The translations under genes were made by a program, and so were the position numbers. Of a stretch of 35,331 bases of DNA, positions 22,557 through 29,419 are shown in pieces. Positions within the stretch are counted from its first letter, which is position 1. Each line of letters opens with the position of its first letter. This DNA is from Prochlorococcus sp. AG-402-A21 (lineage in GTDB: Bacteria; Cyanobacteriota; Cyanobacteriia; PCC-6307; Cyanobiaceae): contig QCHI01000015.1 of the NCBI GenBank assembly GCA_003279655.1, positions 1 to 35,331 of the forward strand, given 5' to 3'. The notes under the pieces were generated by a model. It made no database searches and was not told where the DNA came from. It worked only from the letters and a program-made list of their open reading frames with translations.

Positions 22557-22820
22557 ATGCAAAACGAAAGTTGGCTTGTAAAAAAAGATCGAGTCTGGGC
22601 AATGAGGTTTTTAAAAGATAAACACCCTGATGAAGACGGAACTACATACATAAGGGTTCACTACGCTAGCTGCAGGTTCAGATTCCTGCACGGCATTACT
22701 CCTCATGTTCAATTACATGAAAGTGAGAAGCTAACTTATGAAAAAGCAAGAGACCTATGGAGGTCATCAGTGGAAACAGAATGGGAAGTCTCTAAGAAAC
22801 CTTTATGGGAGACCTCTTAA
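22557..22820 (+). CDS. DUF1651-like protein, 87 aa (copy 1 of 2)
   Basis: The family pattern is 'W-L-V-x-D/G-x-x-W-x-x-R-F', a middle with a long strand, then 'A-x-x-L-W-x-x-x-x-x-x-x-W'. Seen here: ESWLVKKDRVWAMRFLKDKH, then SEKLTYEKARDLWRSSVETE and a final Trp. The paralog at 27458-27691 has DGWIREVNGLWVLRF and AIKLWMELLSTGW. DUF1651 is a small soluble family of Prochlorococcus and Synechococcus with no known activity. It follows 22339-22554 by two bases. Confidence 0.75.
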   Translation: MQNESWLVKKDRVWAMRFLKDKHPDEDGTTYIRVHYASCRFRFLHGITPHVQLHESEKLTYEKARDLWRSSVETEWEVSKKPLWETS

Positions 22821-22985
22821 AGCTTAAAAATAATTAGCAGAATTCTCTTTTAAGTTGGTATTTAAGAAAAAAAGATTTTGAAATTTGAGTATATACCACT
22901 AGATAGTTTTGTATCCAGATGAACTACACGTGCCATCCATGCATAACATAATAGTTTTTGTAGCAACCGCTACCAAAACGTTCAA

Positions 22986-23040
22986 CTCGTTACATTGCGA
23001 GCCGCATCTCGATTTAAGCCAAGGAACGGGGACTTAAATC
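22986..23040 (+). promoter_or_regulatory. Structured 5' region of the DUF4278 gene
   Basis: Two inverted repeats precede the gene: CTCG/CGAG (22986-22989 with 22998-23001) and a perfect 8-base pair GATTTAAG/CTTAAATC (23011-23018 with 23033-23040) enclosing a G/C-rich 14-base loop. The block is much less AT-rich than its surroundings, ends 19 bases before the start and is followed by a GGAG. It could be a leader RNA controlling translation; no known riboswitch was recognised. Confidence 0.5.
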
Positions 23041-23059
23041 AACATTCGGAGTATGGATG

Positions 23060-23233
23060 ATGACAACTCTTCTATATCGTGGACAAAACTATGTCCAGCA
23101 CAAAGAGCAAAAAGCTCAAAAGGATTGTGTTGAGCTGACTTACAGGCGTAATCACTACAACACATGCAGAAGCGATGCTAAGTCTGAGCTAAATTCCCAA
23201 TTGGCTTATCGCGGTCATCGCTATCAACATTAG
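23060..23233 (+). CDS. DUF4278 protein with two YRG motifs, 57 aa
   Basis: Begins MTTLLYRGQNYVQHKEQ, the L-x-YRG-x-x-Y signature of DUF4278, and repeats it at the C-terminus as LAYRGHRYQH. Between them lies a basic middle with VELTYRRNHYNTC. Small soluble basic protein of cyanobacteria with no known role. The ATG at 23060 follows a GGAG, and the gene is flanked by a structured 5' region and a strong terminator, so it is an independent, probably well-expressed unit. Confidence 0.8.
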   Translation: MTTLLYRGQNYVQHKEQKAQKDCVELTYRRNHYNTCRSDAKSELNSQLAYRGHRYQH

Positions 23234-23253
23234 TTTGTTAACTTTTTTTATAA

Positions 23254-23282
23254 GGCCCTGCTAGGCAGGGCCCTTTTTTTTT
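23254..23282 (+). terminator. Strong Rho-independent terminator
   Basis: GGCCCTGC (23254-23261) pairs perfectly with GCAGGGCC (23265-23272) around a TAG loop, followed by nine T. It ends the DUF4278 transcript. Confidence 0.95.
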
Positions 23283-23339
23283 GCTTAGATAATTCTTGCT
23301 TGGTTGAACAGGTATTAACTAGTACAAAGTTTATTTTTA

Positions 23340-23504
23340 TTAGCCCCCGTAAACTTTGCAAGTAGATGCTGTTGGATGATTACTACATTCTTTTTCCCAA
23401 AACTCATCTCTAGTTTCATTGGGAACCGTGTAAGAGAAGTCATGCATTGTTCGAATATCACTTAATGCATTTTTGATTATGTTCAAAGGAGTTTTTAGTT
23501 TCAT
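23340..23504 (-). CDS. Small protein with CP12-like C-terminal motif, 54 aa
   Basis: ATG 23504 to TAA 23340. It reads MKLKTPLNIIKNALSDIRTM, then HDFSYTVPNETRDEFWEKEC and SNHPTASTCKVYGG. The end 'E-C-x-x-H/N-P-x-A-x-x-C-K-V-Y' resembles the C-terminal redox loop of CP12 (Cys pair, Pro, Val-Tyr), the disulfide switch that ties GAPDH to phosphoribulokinase. The N-terminal CP12 signature (AWD-x-VEEL) is missing, so a role in Calvin-cycle control is only a possibility. It converges with the DUF4278 gene. Confidence 0.6.
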   Translation of the reverse strand: MKLKTPLNIIKNALSDIRTMHDFSYTVPNETRDEFWEKECSNHPTASTCKVYGG

Positions 23505-23775
23505 AACCCTCCGTATCGGTATAAAAATGTTCTAATCGATCTTGTTAAATTTATACACCTCGGCTTATACTCAAGTAGAATTAACTATTAGTCGATTAAC
23601 GAATCAAAGATAAGAATTATAGGAGTAGAGGCTATGCTTAAAGCTTTACCAAGTTAAAAAAATATAGTCTGTGGTTATTATCAGTTAAAAATCAATTGAT
23701 TGTCTCATTTTCTAAATGGTTGTGTAGTAATGAATAATCTTGGATTGAACGATGATAAACGCATATGACGTCTAT

Positions 23776-23880
23776 TTACCAATCTGGATATAAGTAATCG
23801 TCTCCTATGGGCTCTTCATAGAATTGACCAACTTCAATTCCATAAAAATATTTTGATAGTTTGGCGAAAAAATTTTGCAT
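23776..23880 (-). CDS. Micro-protein, 34 aa
   Basis: ATG 23880 to TAA 23776, reading MQNFFAKLSKYFYGIEVGQF then YEEPIGDDYLYPDW. A basic amphipathic first half and acidic, aromatic second half. It follows a minus-strand terminator (23885-23917) by a few bases, so needs its own promoter, which is hard to place; this lowers confidence. Confidence 0.4.
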   Translation of the reverse strand: MQNFFAKLSKYFYGIEVGQFYEEPIGDDYLYPDW

Positions 23881-23884
23881 TTAA

Positions 23885-23917
23885 ATAAAAAAACGGTCTG
23901 TGCAGACTCAGACCGTT
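23885..23917 (-). terminator. Strong Rho-independent terminator
   Basis: On the minus strand AACGGTCTG pairs perfectly with CAGACCGTT around an eight-base loop and is followed by a run of seven T. It lies 97 bases after the membrane gene ending at 24014 and probably terminates it. Confidence 0.85.
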
Positions 23918-24013
23918 AGTGAATTACTTCTTTCCTATCTAAATACATTATTTTAGTTATTGCGATAGTAAGGAATACCCAAATAATTTGTTTAAGGACA
24001 AGCCTAGTCTGTA

Positions 24014-24331
24014 TTAATTGGAATGAGCACTGATAAAGGAAGGCGGTTCAAACTTTTTTTGGAGTTTAAATAATGTATTTACTTTATTCTTTAAAAAGGA
24101 ACCAAATCCCAAATCAATAAAAATATATAGAAATAGGGAATAGCAAAAAACCACATAGAAAATAAGATGACATATGAATGTGTCTATGAGCTCAGATTCT
24201 TTTTCATTAGTTGTTTGCTCTTCAACATCTATCTTGGGTGACTTAAAATCACTTATTGAATTAGTAGCTATTGACTCAACCCAGCCAAACTGTGCTAGTT
24301 CTTGATCAATTATTTTTAGCGCTGAAGTCAT
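24014..24331 (-). CDS. Membrane protein with DTFICHL-type helix pair, 105 aa (copy 2 of 2)
   Basis: Paralog of 6093-6410. N-terminal soluble part with DQELAQFGWVESIATNSISD and an acidic stretch, then DTFICHLIFYVVFCYSLFLY and IFIDLGFGSFLKN. The two proteins agree in the whole order of motifs and in length. The Cys-His of the first helix and the Asp-Leu-Gly after the second are retained. The last 15 residues differ. Function unknown; a strong terminator follows. Confidence 0.75.
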   Translation of the reverse strand: MTSALKIIDQELAQFGWVESIATNSISDFKSPKIDVEEQTTNEKESELIDTFICHLIFYVVFCYSLFLYIFIDLGFGSFLKNKVNTLFKLQKKFEPPSFISAHSN

Positions 24332-24450
24332 AAAAAAGAAGAATTTTCAAATATTCATCTTTTTAGCGTGTTAAAAATCAAGTTCTAGGCCAACGTTACA
24401 TTCTTTAGGTTTTTATCTAATTTTGCTTGAAGACGAACACATGATTCCAG

Positions 24451-24672
24451 TTAATTTCTTCCATTGCATCTTTGAACTGCAAGCATGTTTGCATCCGCAT
24501 GATTCTTTTCTGATTTCCAAATCTTATTTGAAGTTTGACCAATACAAGCAACTTCAGCTGCATTTTTTATTCCTACTGGTACTTGAGTTAAAGCCAAGAT
24601 CATTAGGGCAAAACCTGTTCCAGGGGCATCAATATTTAATCGAAAGCTTTTGAGCCAATTTTTCTTACGCAT
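24451..24672 (-). CDS. Small protein with membrane-like middle, 73 aa
   Basis: Basic start (MRKKNWLKSFRLNID), a moderately hydrophobic segment (GTGFALMILALTQVPVG) and a polar end with two Cys (AAEVACIGQTSNKIW and LAVQRCNGRN). It could be exported through an uncleaved signal with the end outside and a possible disulfide. It is preferred over the plus-strand frame at 24423-24653, which looks like its shadow (Phe/Leu/His-rich). Confidence 0.6.
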   Translation of the reverse strand: MRKKNWLKSFRLNIDAPGTGFALMILALTQVPVGIKNAAEVACIGQTSNKIWKSEKNHADANMLAVQRCNGRN

Positions 24673-24771
24673 TGATCAATCCCTTTTTAATAATCCTTTA
24701 TAGCTAATTTTGTTATGTATGCTTGAGTTGAATGAAATGTCTCAAAAGCAAAAGAGGAAATTTAATTAAAA

Positions 24772-25722
24772 ATGTTATTTCCAGAAATAGAACCTAAGGA
24801 ACAAGGGATATTGAAAGTGAGCCCACTACACTCAATCTACTGGGAAAGAAGCGGAAATCCAAATGGATTCTCTGTCTTGATTGTTCATGGAGGTCCCGGG
24901 GGTGGGAGTAGTCCTTCTTATAGAAGATTTTTTGACCCAAAGAAATTCAATATTGTTCAATTTGATCAAAGAGGATGCGGTAGATCTTCTCCTCATTCTG
25001 AGTTAAAAGAAAATACGACTCATCATTTAATTGAAGACATTGAAAAATTAAGACAACTCTTAAAAATTGAATCATGGCATGTCTTTGGCGGCTCATGGGG
25101 CTCAACATTAAGCTTGATTTATGCCATTCAACACACGGAAAAAGTTTTAAGTCTTACTCTTAGGGGTATATTTTTGTGCAGAAAAACCGAATTAAGTTGG
25201 TTCTATCAAAAAGGTGCTAGTGAGATTTTTCCTGAAGAATTTGATCTTTATCAGTCTGTTATTCCGCAAAATGAGAGAGGCGATTTGATTAATGCTTTCC
25301 ATAAGAAATTAACCAGTCAAAATAGGTCTGAAAGAGCCCAAGCAGCTCATGCTTGGACGAGATGGGAAATGTCAACAAGCTTTCTCATGCCAAAAGAATT
25401 ATCCATAAAAAAAGCTGCAAATGATAATTTCTCAGATTCTTTTGCGCGTATAGAATGTCATTATTTTGTTAATAACATTTTTTTAGAGGAAAATTATATT
25501 TTAAAAAACATTACTAAGCTAAAAGATATTCCTGTTTCGATTGTTCAGGGAAGATATGACGTGGTTTGTCCCATGAGAAGTGCATGGGATCTTAATAAAT
25601 CACTGCCCTCTTCAAAACTTTATGTAATCGATAGTGCAGGACACTCAATGAAAGAGATTGGAATTTCTAAAAAATTAATTGAGTTGACGAATGAGTTAGC
25701 TAATTCTTCCTTTAACACCTAA
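24772..25722 (+). CDS. pip: Proline iminopeptidase (alpha/beta hydrolase, family S33)
   Basis: This enzyme removes N-terminal proline from peptides in the cytoplasm, helping recycle peptides. Seen: the oxyanion block VHGGPGGGSSPSYRRFFDP (39-56), FDQRGCGRSSPH (64-75, typical of the family), nucleophile elbow GGSWGS with Ser108, a helical cap at about 135-240, catalytic Asp263 in QGRYDVVCP and His291 in SAGHS. Length of 316 aa is usual. The start is ATG 24772 after an A-rich spacer. It stands alone on its strand between small minus-strand genes. Confidence 0.95.
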   Translation: MLFPEIEPKEQGILKVSPLHSIYWERSGNPNGFSVLIVHGGPGGGSSPSYRRFFDPKKFNIVQFDQRGCGRSSPHSELKENTTHHLIEDIEKLRQLLKIESWHVFGGSWGSTLSLIYAIQHTEKVLSLTLRGIFLCRKTELSWFYQKGASEIFPEEFDLYQSVIPQNERGDLINAFHKKLTSQNRSERAQAAHAWTRWEMSTSFLMPKELSIKKAANDNFSDSFARIECHYFVNNIFLEENYILKNITKLKDIPVSIVQGRYDVVCPMRSAWDLNKSLPSSKLYVIDSAGHSMKEIGISKKLIELTNELANSSFNT

Positions 25723-25814
25723 TTTCCATTAGCTGTTACTTGATCTCAATGATATTTAATTAATGCTACACCCATTAGAAATTACAAGAAAATCGTTTAA
25801 ATTCACTCATTGAT

Positions 25815-26039
25815 TTAATCTTGCTTGCTGTCTTTTTTTAAATCGCCAATAGCTTTTACTGGGAACTTCATACCTTGTCTCCATACAGCTGCAATTATTA
25901 AAGCAATGAAAGCAATAATGGGTATGAATCTAAGTACTTCCATCGTGGAAGGTTCCGCAACTAAAGATTTAAAAGGATCACTAAGAGATACGGGAACGAC
26001 CTCGTATGAATTAGCTAGTTCATTTAGATCTACTTGCAT
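25815..26039 (-). CDS. Small membrane protein, 74 aa
   Basis: Acidic soluble head (MQVDLNELANSYEVVPVSLS), one helix near the middle (VLRFIPIIAFIALIIAAVWR) and a basic tail (KFPVKAIGDLKKDSKQD). The charge pattern places the tail in the cytoplasm. The plus-strand frame 25825-26061 is a shadow. Function unknown. Confidence 0.7.
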   Translation of the reverse strand: MQVDLNELANSYEVVPVSLSDPFKSLVAEPSTMEVLRFIPIIAFIALIIAAVWRQGMKFPVKAIGDLKKDSKQD

Positions 26040-26246
26040 TTTTTTTTGGAATTATTTCTGAACCTTATAAAAAAAAACTGCGTATTTTCTTTTGACTCGT
26101 TTGTTTGTGATTTGTATGTAAAAAATATACCTGTATAAGTAAATAAAGCTAATCCTTTAGGTGATTTAAGTTTTATTAAACCGCTTCCTTTGACTTGTTG
26201 ATACTCTGCTTAAATTGATATTTGCACGTCTTTTGTTTTAGATAAT

Positions 26247-26381
26247 TTATTTGGTCAACCCTGAAAAGAGAAAGAACCAAGTAAAGATAATTATATTTAG
26301 ACCAACTGTTAAAGATATTGCGATCACTTTATAAGTGTTTCCAACTTCCTCAGATTCTTGATTGAGCTTTATTCTTTTCAT
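26247..26381 (-). CDS. Single-helix micro-protein, 44 aa
   Basis: ATG 26381 to TAA 26247: a charged head (MKRIKLNQESEEVGNTYKVI) and one helix (AISLTVGLNIIIFTWFFLFS). Clean start, typical tail-anchored layout of many small genes in this window. Function unknown. Confidence 0.6.
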   Translation of the reverse strand: MKRIKLNQESEEVGNTYKVIAISLTVGLNIIIFTWFFLFSGLTK

Positions 26382-26442
26382 TTTCTGTATAAAAAAACTT
26401 TTAGTTCACTCTCTCACCAAAGCCTATAGAAGGAGAGGTTTC

Positions 26443-26703
26443 ATGTTCCTTTCACTTAATAACATGAAGTTTTCTTTTGAAACGGCTTTGATTCTTCGCC
26501 CTTTAAGTTAATGCTACTTTACCGGCTACTTAAGCAATTTCATTAGTAGATCGGTTATTTGCATTCGAACTGAGGAATTACTTTTTGGTGAAAATCAGCA
26601 TGAGAAGTATTTAGGTGATCCGGTCTCTTTTAGTCGGATTTGCAAGATCGATATATATATACCAATTTCAATTTGCTGTCTAAGTTACAAAAACAAAAGC
26701 TAG
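26443..26703 (+). pseudogene. Possible small gene broken by one TAA
   Basis: A good Shine-Dalgarno (AAGGAGAGG, 26430-26438) precedes ATG 26443. The frame gives 22 codons (MFLSLNNMKFSFETALILRP), a TAA at 26509-26511, then 63 more open codons (CIRTEELLFGENQHEKYLGD) to TAG 26703. One stop in 86 codons is low for such AT-rich DNA but not decisive. Alternatively only the 22-aa peptide is made. The rest of 26382-26806 shows no gene. Confidence 0.3.
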
Positions 26704-26806
26704 CTTTAGCTTTAATAATTATTTTTATTAAGTTTGTATGTTTTGTACTTGATTCAATGTCAATGGATTTATTTACTGATTGATAAAACTTTTTCAGGAG
26801 CTAAAA

Positions 26807-26830
26807 ATGTATAGTTGCATATTGATATGA
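26807..26830 (+). CDS. Seven-codon upstream reading frame
   Basis: AGGAG at 26797-26801 precedes ATG 26807, which opens MYSCILI and stops at TGA 26828-26830. That stop overlaps the start ATG (26827) of the next gene. The arrangement (good ribosome site, tiny frame, ATGA overlap) suggests translational coupling, or that the site serves only to deliver ribosomes to the second ATG. Confidence 0.4.
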   Translation: MYSCILI

Positions 26831-27003
26831 CAAGAGCTCAAATCGTGGCACCTCCTTTACCAAATGGCTCAACTGAGGTGAAAATCATTGAACGAAGTTG
26901 GGGCATTGAAAGATGCTACGTAACACCAGATGGTGAGAAGGTTTGTACACCAGCTCCTTTTTTAACAAATCATCGAAACCTAGATTGGACTTGCTTTGCT
27001 TAA
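26827..27003 (+). CDS. Small soluble protein, 58 aa
   Basis: Starts MTRAQIVAPPLPNGSTEVKI, then ERSWGIERCYVTPDGEKVCT and a polar end with WTCFA. Three Cys and a 'R-C-Y-V-T-P-D-G-E-K-V-C' beta-hairpin that could hold a disulfide. Less AT-rich codon use than its surroundings. ATG 26827 is preferred to TTG 26815. Function unknown. Confidence 0.65.
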   Translation: MTRAQIVAPPLPNGSTEVKIIERSWGIERCYVTPDGEKVCTPAPFLTNHRNLDWTCFA

Positions 27004-27036
27004 AAAGTTTTCTAGTAAAATTAGTTTAATAACTGT

Positions 27037-27147
27037 TCAAATCGAATTTTGATTTTGATATCTTTGATTGGTGCTTCTTAATCCTTTTTCTCCTCCTGAC
27101 ATCTGAAGAAATGATACAGAACCTGTTATTAGTAAAATTCCAAACAT
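27037..27147 (-). CDS. FGILL..QMS micro membrane protein, 36 aa (copy 2 of 2)
   Basis: ATG 27147 to TGA 27037: MFGILLITGSVSFLQMSGGE then KGLRSTNQRYQNQNSI. The helix and QMS end match the 30-aa gene at 21039-21131, and the upstream DNA (27214-27252) matches that gene's upstream element. The frame stays open upstream (HALPSS before the ATG, similar to the LTPYHI of copy 1), so the original start may have been lost or may be a rare codon. Confidence 0.55.
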   Translation of the reverse strand: MFGILLITGSVSFLQMSGGEKGLRSTNQRYQNQNSI

Positions 27148-27213
27148 GCTACTTGGTAGAGCGTGAACACTTTAGTTTAGCCTTTTATATAAATTAGCTA
27201 CTCCAATACATTG

Positions 27214-27252
27214 TATGTTGTAGTGCAATGCGAATATCTTTAGGGTAGTTTC
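27214..27252 (-). promoter_or_regulatory. Duplicated upstream element, copy 2
   Basis: Minus strand: GGGTGAAACTACCC, then ATTCGCATTGCACTACAACA. It matches 21178-21224 over about 40 positions with most changes in and near the hairpin part. It lies 67 bases upstream of ATG 27147; the equivalent distance for copy 1 is 47. Confidence 0.6.
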
Positions 27253-27313
27253 ACCCATGCATTCACTTTTTTGTAGATCTTAAAATGATTTATTAAATTA
27301 ATTTGGTAACACT

Positions 27314-27406
27314 ATGAAATTGTTTACTCCATTTAGTATTCCAAAGGCAGGAATGACAGCTCTTCCAAAACGAAAAAATAAAGCAACTTCCAAAAAGCCA
27401 CACTAA
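27314..27406 (+). CDS. Basic micro-protein, 30 aa
   Basis: ATG 27314 to TAA 27406: MKLFTPFSIPKAGMTALPKR then KNKATSKKPH. Strongly basic with several Pro; might bind nucleic acid or membrane. Divergent from the micro membrane gene at 27147. Short, so confidence is limited. Confidence 0.4.
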   Translation: MKLFTPFSIPKAGMTALPKRKNKATSKKPH

Positions 27407-27457
27407 AAATGCCAACAACATTCATGGTATATTAGTACTACTAACCTGTATGGTTCT

Positions 27458-27691
27458 ATGAAGCGAGATGGATGGATTAGGGAAGTAAATGGACTATGGG
27501 TATTGAGGTTTCGGTATGATTGGGAGAGTTGGGATCAAAACCCTAAGGTTTTGATTGAGAGGGGGAGGCTTGAATCAAATGCACACCCACTTTTAAAAAA
27601 TCGCAAGAGGATGAGAAGAGGATTGGCGATAAAACTATGGATGGAATTATTATCAACTGGTTGGAGACGTGTTCCCCCGCAGTGGGATTAA
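27458..27691 (+). CDS. DUF1651-like protein, 77 aa (copy 2 of 2)
   Basis: Begins MKRDGWIREVNGLWVLRFRY, the DUF1651 signature (W, then L-W-V-L-R-F). A middle strand (PKVLIERGRL) is followed by a basic patch (LLKNRKRMRRG) and the end AIKLWMELLSTGWRRVPPQW, also typical ('A-x-x-L-W-x-x-L-x-x-x-G-W', terminal Pro-x-x-W). Length fits. It is closer to the family pattern than the paralog at 22557-22820. Function unknown. Confidence 0.8.
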   Translation: MKRDGWIREVNGLWVLRFRYDWESWDQNPKVLIERGRLESNAHPLLKNRKRMRRGLAIKLWMELLSTGWRRVPPQWD

Positions 27692-27877
27692 TAATCAAAA
27701 TGATGAAGTCCTCGTAATCTCCAAATCAAATTGGGTTTGTATCATATCTTTTTCATTTCAAAAGGAAAATCAATTTGAATTTTGTTTTCGCAGACAACTA
27801 AATGTATAGATTTTGACCATCTTTTCACTATTTAAAATTAAATTTATTAGGTTGGATTTTTAAATAAGAAAATAATC

Positions 27878-28162
27878 ATGACATCGGACATTGAATACTA
27901 TAAGCAACTTTCTAAAAAGGTTAATACAAAGCAAGATAAAATTAATTTCTTTGATCAAAATCAAAAGGCCTTCTACGTAGATATTTATTCTGATAGTTGG
28001 TCAAAGATGATGGAAGAATATGCTAAATCGGAGAATCTTAGTTCAGAGCAATTAAACAAAATTGAGGAAATGAAATGGCTTGATATGCCAGAGTCTTTGA
28101 AGCTTTTTGCTTATGATTTCTGTATTCTTAATGGATTTGTTTTTACCGGAGTTGGGACGTAG
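27878..28162 (+). CDS. Hypothetical soluble protein, 94 aa
   Basis: Helical, charged protein: MTSDIEYYKQLSKKVNTKQD, then AFYVDIYSDSWSKMMEEYAK, LSSEQLNKIEEMKWLDMPES and a hydrophobic end (LFAYDFCILNGFVFTG). No membrane segment except perhaps the last 15 residues. Good start and no competing frame. Family not recognised. Confidence 0.6.
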   Translation: MTSDIEYYKQLSKKVNTKQDKINFFDQNQKAFYVDIYSDSWSKMMEEYAKSENLSSEQLNKIEEMKWLDMPESLKLFAYDFCILNGFVFTGVGT

Positions 28163-28210
28163 ATAATACTAATTAATCCGTGATTAAAAAATATTTAGGA
28201 TCTTATTTAT

Positions 28211-28315
28211 GTGAATAATTTACCTCTCTACATTTTAAGTAGATTGATTCTTTTCATAGTGATTGCTTTAGTAATACGTCAGATGATTGTTTCCTCTGGG
28301 TTCATTGAGTTCTAG
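28211..28315 (+). CDS. Single-helix micro-protein, 34 aa (GTG start)
   Basis: GTG 28211 to TAG 28315: NNLPLYILSRLILFIVIALV then IRQMIVSSGFIEF. One transmembrane helix with Arg on both sides. No ATG is available in frame, so the GTG start is assumed. Its tail converges on the minus-strand cluster ending at 28359. Confidence 0.4.
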   Translation: MNNLPLYILSRLILFIVIALVIRQMIVSSGFIEF

Positions 28316-28358
28316 TTGGTATACGCACTACGCTTTTTGATTTTCTAATGGATGAAAT

Positions 28359-28499
28359 TTATTTTTTCATTTTCATCCTTTTGCTTTTTGGCTCAAATCC
28401 GTCTTTGAAGTCAGAACCGGATTTATTAAACCATGCCAAGAAGGCGGCAATAGTTGTTCCAATTAAAGCAGCAATACCCCATTGATATATCTCATCCAT
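28359..28499 (-). CDS. Small membrane protein, 46 aa
   Basis: Last gene of a minus-strand cluster. ATG 28499 overlaps the stop of the preceding gene by one base (TAATG) and is preferred to the in-frame start at 28541. It has one helix (WGIAALIGTTIAAFLAWF) and a basic tail (FEPKSKRMKMKK). Likely translated together with the next upstream gene. Confidence 0.65.
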   Translation of the reverse strand: MDEIYQWGIAALIGTTIAAFLAWFNKSGSDFKDGFEPKSKRMKMKK

Positions 28500-28747
28500 T
28501 AGCAATAAATTTTCCTTCCAGTTGCTGAGTAATAGTAGCAAGTACCATCAGCCCCGATATAGAACATACGGTTTTTATATTTTGACTTTGCAAATTGATC
28601 AAGTCTTCTTTCATGCAAATCGAAGTTTTTTGTATTTAATTCTGGGTTCCTTTCTCTTTGTTCAATGGTTCCCTCTTCTACATTCCAGGCCAATTTTCTT
28701 ATGATCCAAATTGAAGCAATAAAAAAAACAATAACTAATACGTTCAT
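28499..28747 (-). CDS. Membrane-anchored protein, 82 aa
   Basis: One N-terminal helix (MNVLVIVFFIASIWIIRKLA), an acidic/basic linker and a Tyr/Cys/Gly-rich end (NRMFYIGADGTCYYYSATGR, ending KIYC). The C-terminal part looks like a small beta hairpin with two Cys. It lies 22 bases after the secreted-protein gene at 28770-29099 and overlaps the next gene by one base. Confidence 0.65.
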   Translation of the reverse strand: MNVLVIVFFIASIWIIRKLAWNVEEGTIEQRERNPELNTKNFDLHERRLDQFAKSKYKNRMFYIGADGTCYYYSATGRKIYC

Positions 28748-28769
28748 TTATTTTGCATGAGAAAAGTTG

Positions 28770-29099
28770 TTAGCAATAGTCCCTTAACTCTCTCCATTTA
28801 TCTAGTCCTGCTTGAAGATTCTCTATTTCAGTTTTAGAACCATTTGTTTTAAATGCTTTAATCAAAGACTCCATAGCTTCGATTCCATAGCTAGCAGCTT
28901 CTCTTTGCCTTGCACAAACTCTGTCTCTGGATCCATCTTTTAAATCTGTCTCAATTTCTTTCAGTATTTTGCTTGCTTTCTCTTGTTTTTGATAAAAATC
29001 ACTTAAATACATCTCAAATTCCGACTCAGCATTAACTGATATGACTGAAGAAAATAAAAGAAACAAGGATATTAATAATAGAGGAAATAAGCGTTTCAT
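28770..29099 (-). CDS. Secreted helical protein, 109 aa
   Basis: Signal peptide of 24 residues (MKRLFPLLLISLFLLFSSVI, cleavage after VNA). The mature protein is mostly helical with charged heptads (FYQKQEKASKILKEIETDLK) and a pair of Cys (DRVCARQREAAS and the terminal RDYC) that may be linked. Expected in the periplasm or thylakoid lumen. First gene of the three-gene cluster down to 28359. Function unknown. Confidence 0.7.
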   Translation of the reverse strand: MKRLFPLLLISLFLLFSSVISVNAESEFEMYLSDFYQKQEKASKILKEIETDLKDGSRDRVCARQREAASYGIEAMESLIKAFKTNGSKTEIENLQAGLDKWRELRDYC

Positions 29100-29317
29100 C
29101 TTTTCATAATGGCGATCTTGCTAGTCTTCACAACCTATTTGTATGCAATGTCATATGGGGAACCCGAACACGCAGCGCGAATAAAATGTTTAGATGATAA
29201 TTAAATGAAATCAAATCAATTTTACCTCTCTGTTTTTACACGTAAACCATTGGAAATGTGTTTGCTTTTTATTTATTGTGCTTCATTAGCATGCTTGGCT
29301 AGTTGATAGATATTTAA

Positions 29318-29419
29318 ATGAACTCACCAAATAAACTATTTCAAAAAACCTTGTCAATGACATTTGCAGTTGTGGTTAGTACTTTCATTACTGATTCTTT
29401 TGTGAGCAATTTAGTATGA
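29318..29419 (+). CDS. Micro-protein, 33 aa
   Basis: ATG 29318 to TGA 29419: MNSPNKLFQKTLSMTFAVVV then STFITDSFVSNLV. One moderately hydrophobic helix. Its stop overlaps the ATG of the next gene (ATGA), so they are likely translated together. Confidence 0.45.
   Translation: MNSPNKLFQKTLSMTFAVVVSTFITDSFVSNLV

Noticed and set aside
29109-29204. 31-codon frame beginning MAILLVFTTYLYAM
   Set aside because: Starts nine bases from the divergent start of the secreted-protein gene, leaving no room for its promoter; its ATG is not preceded by a ribosome site.
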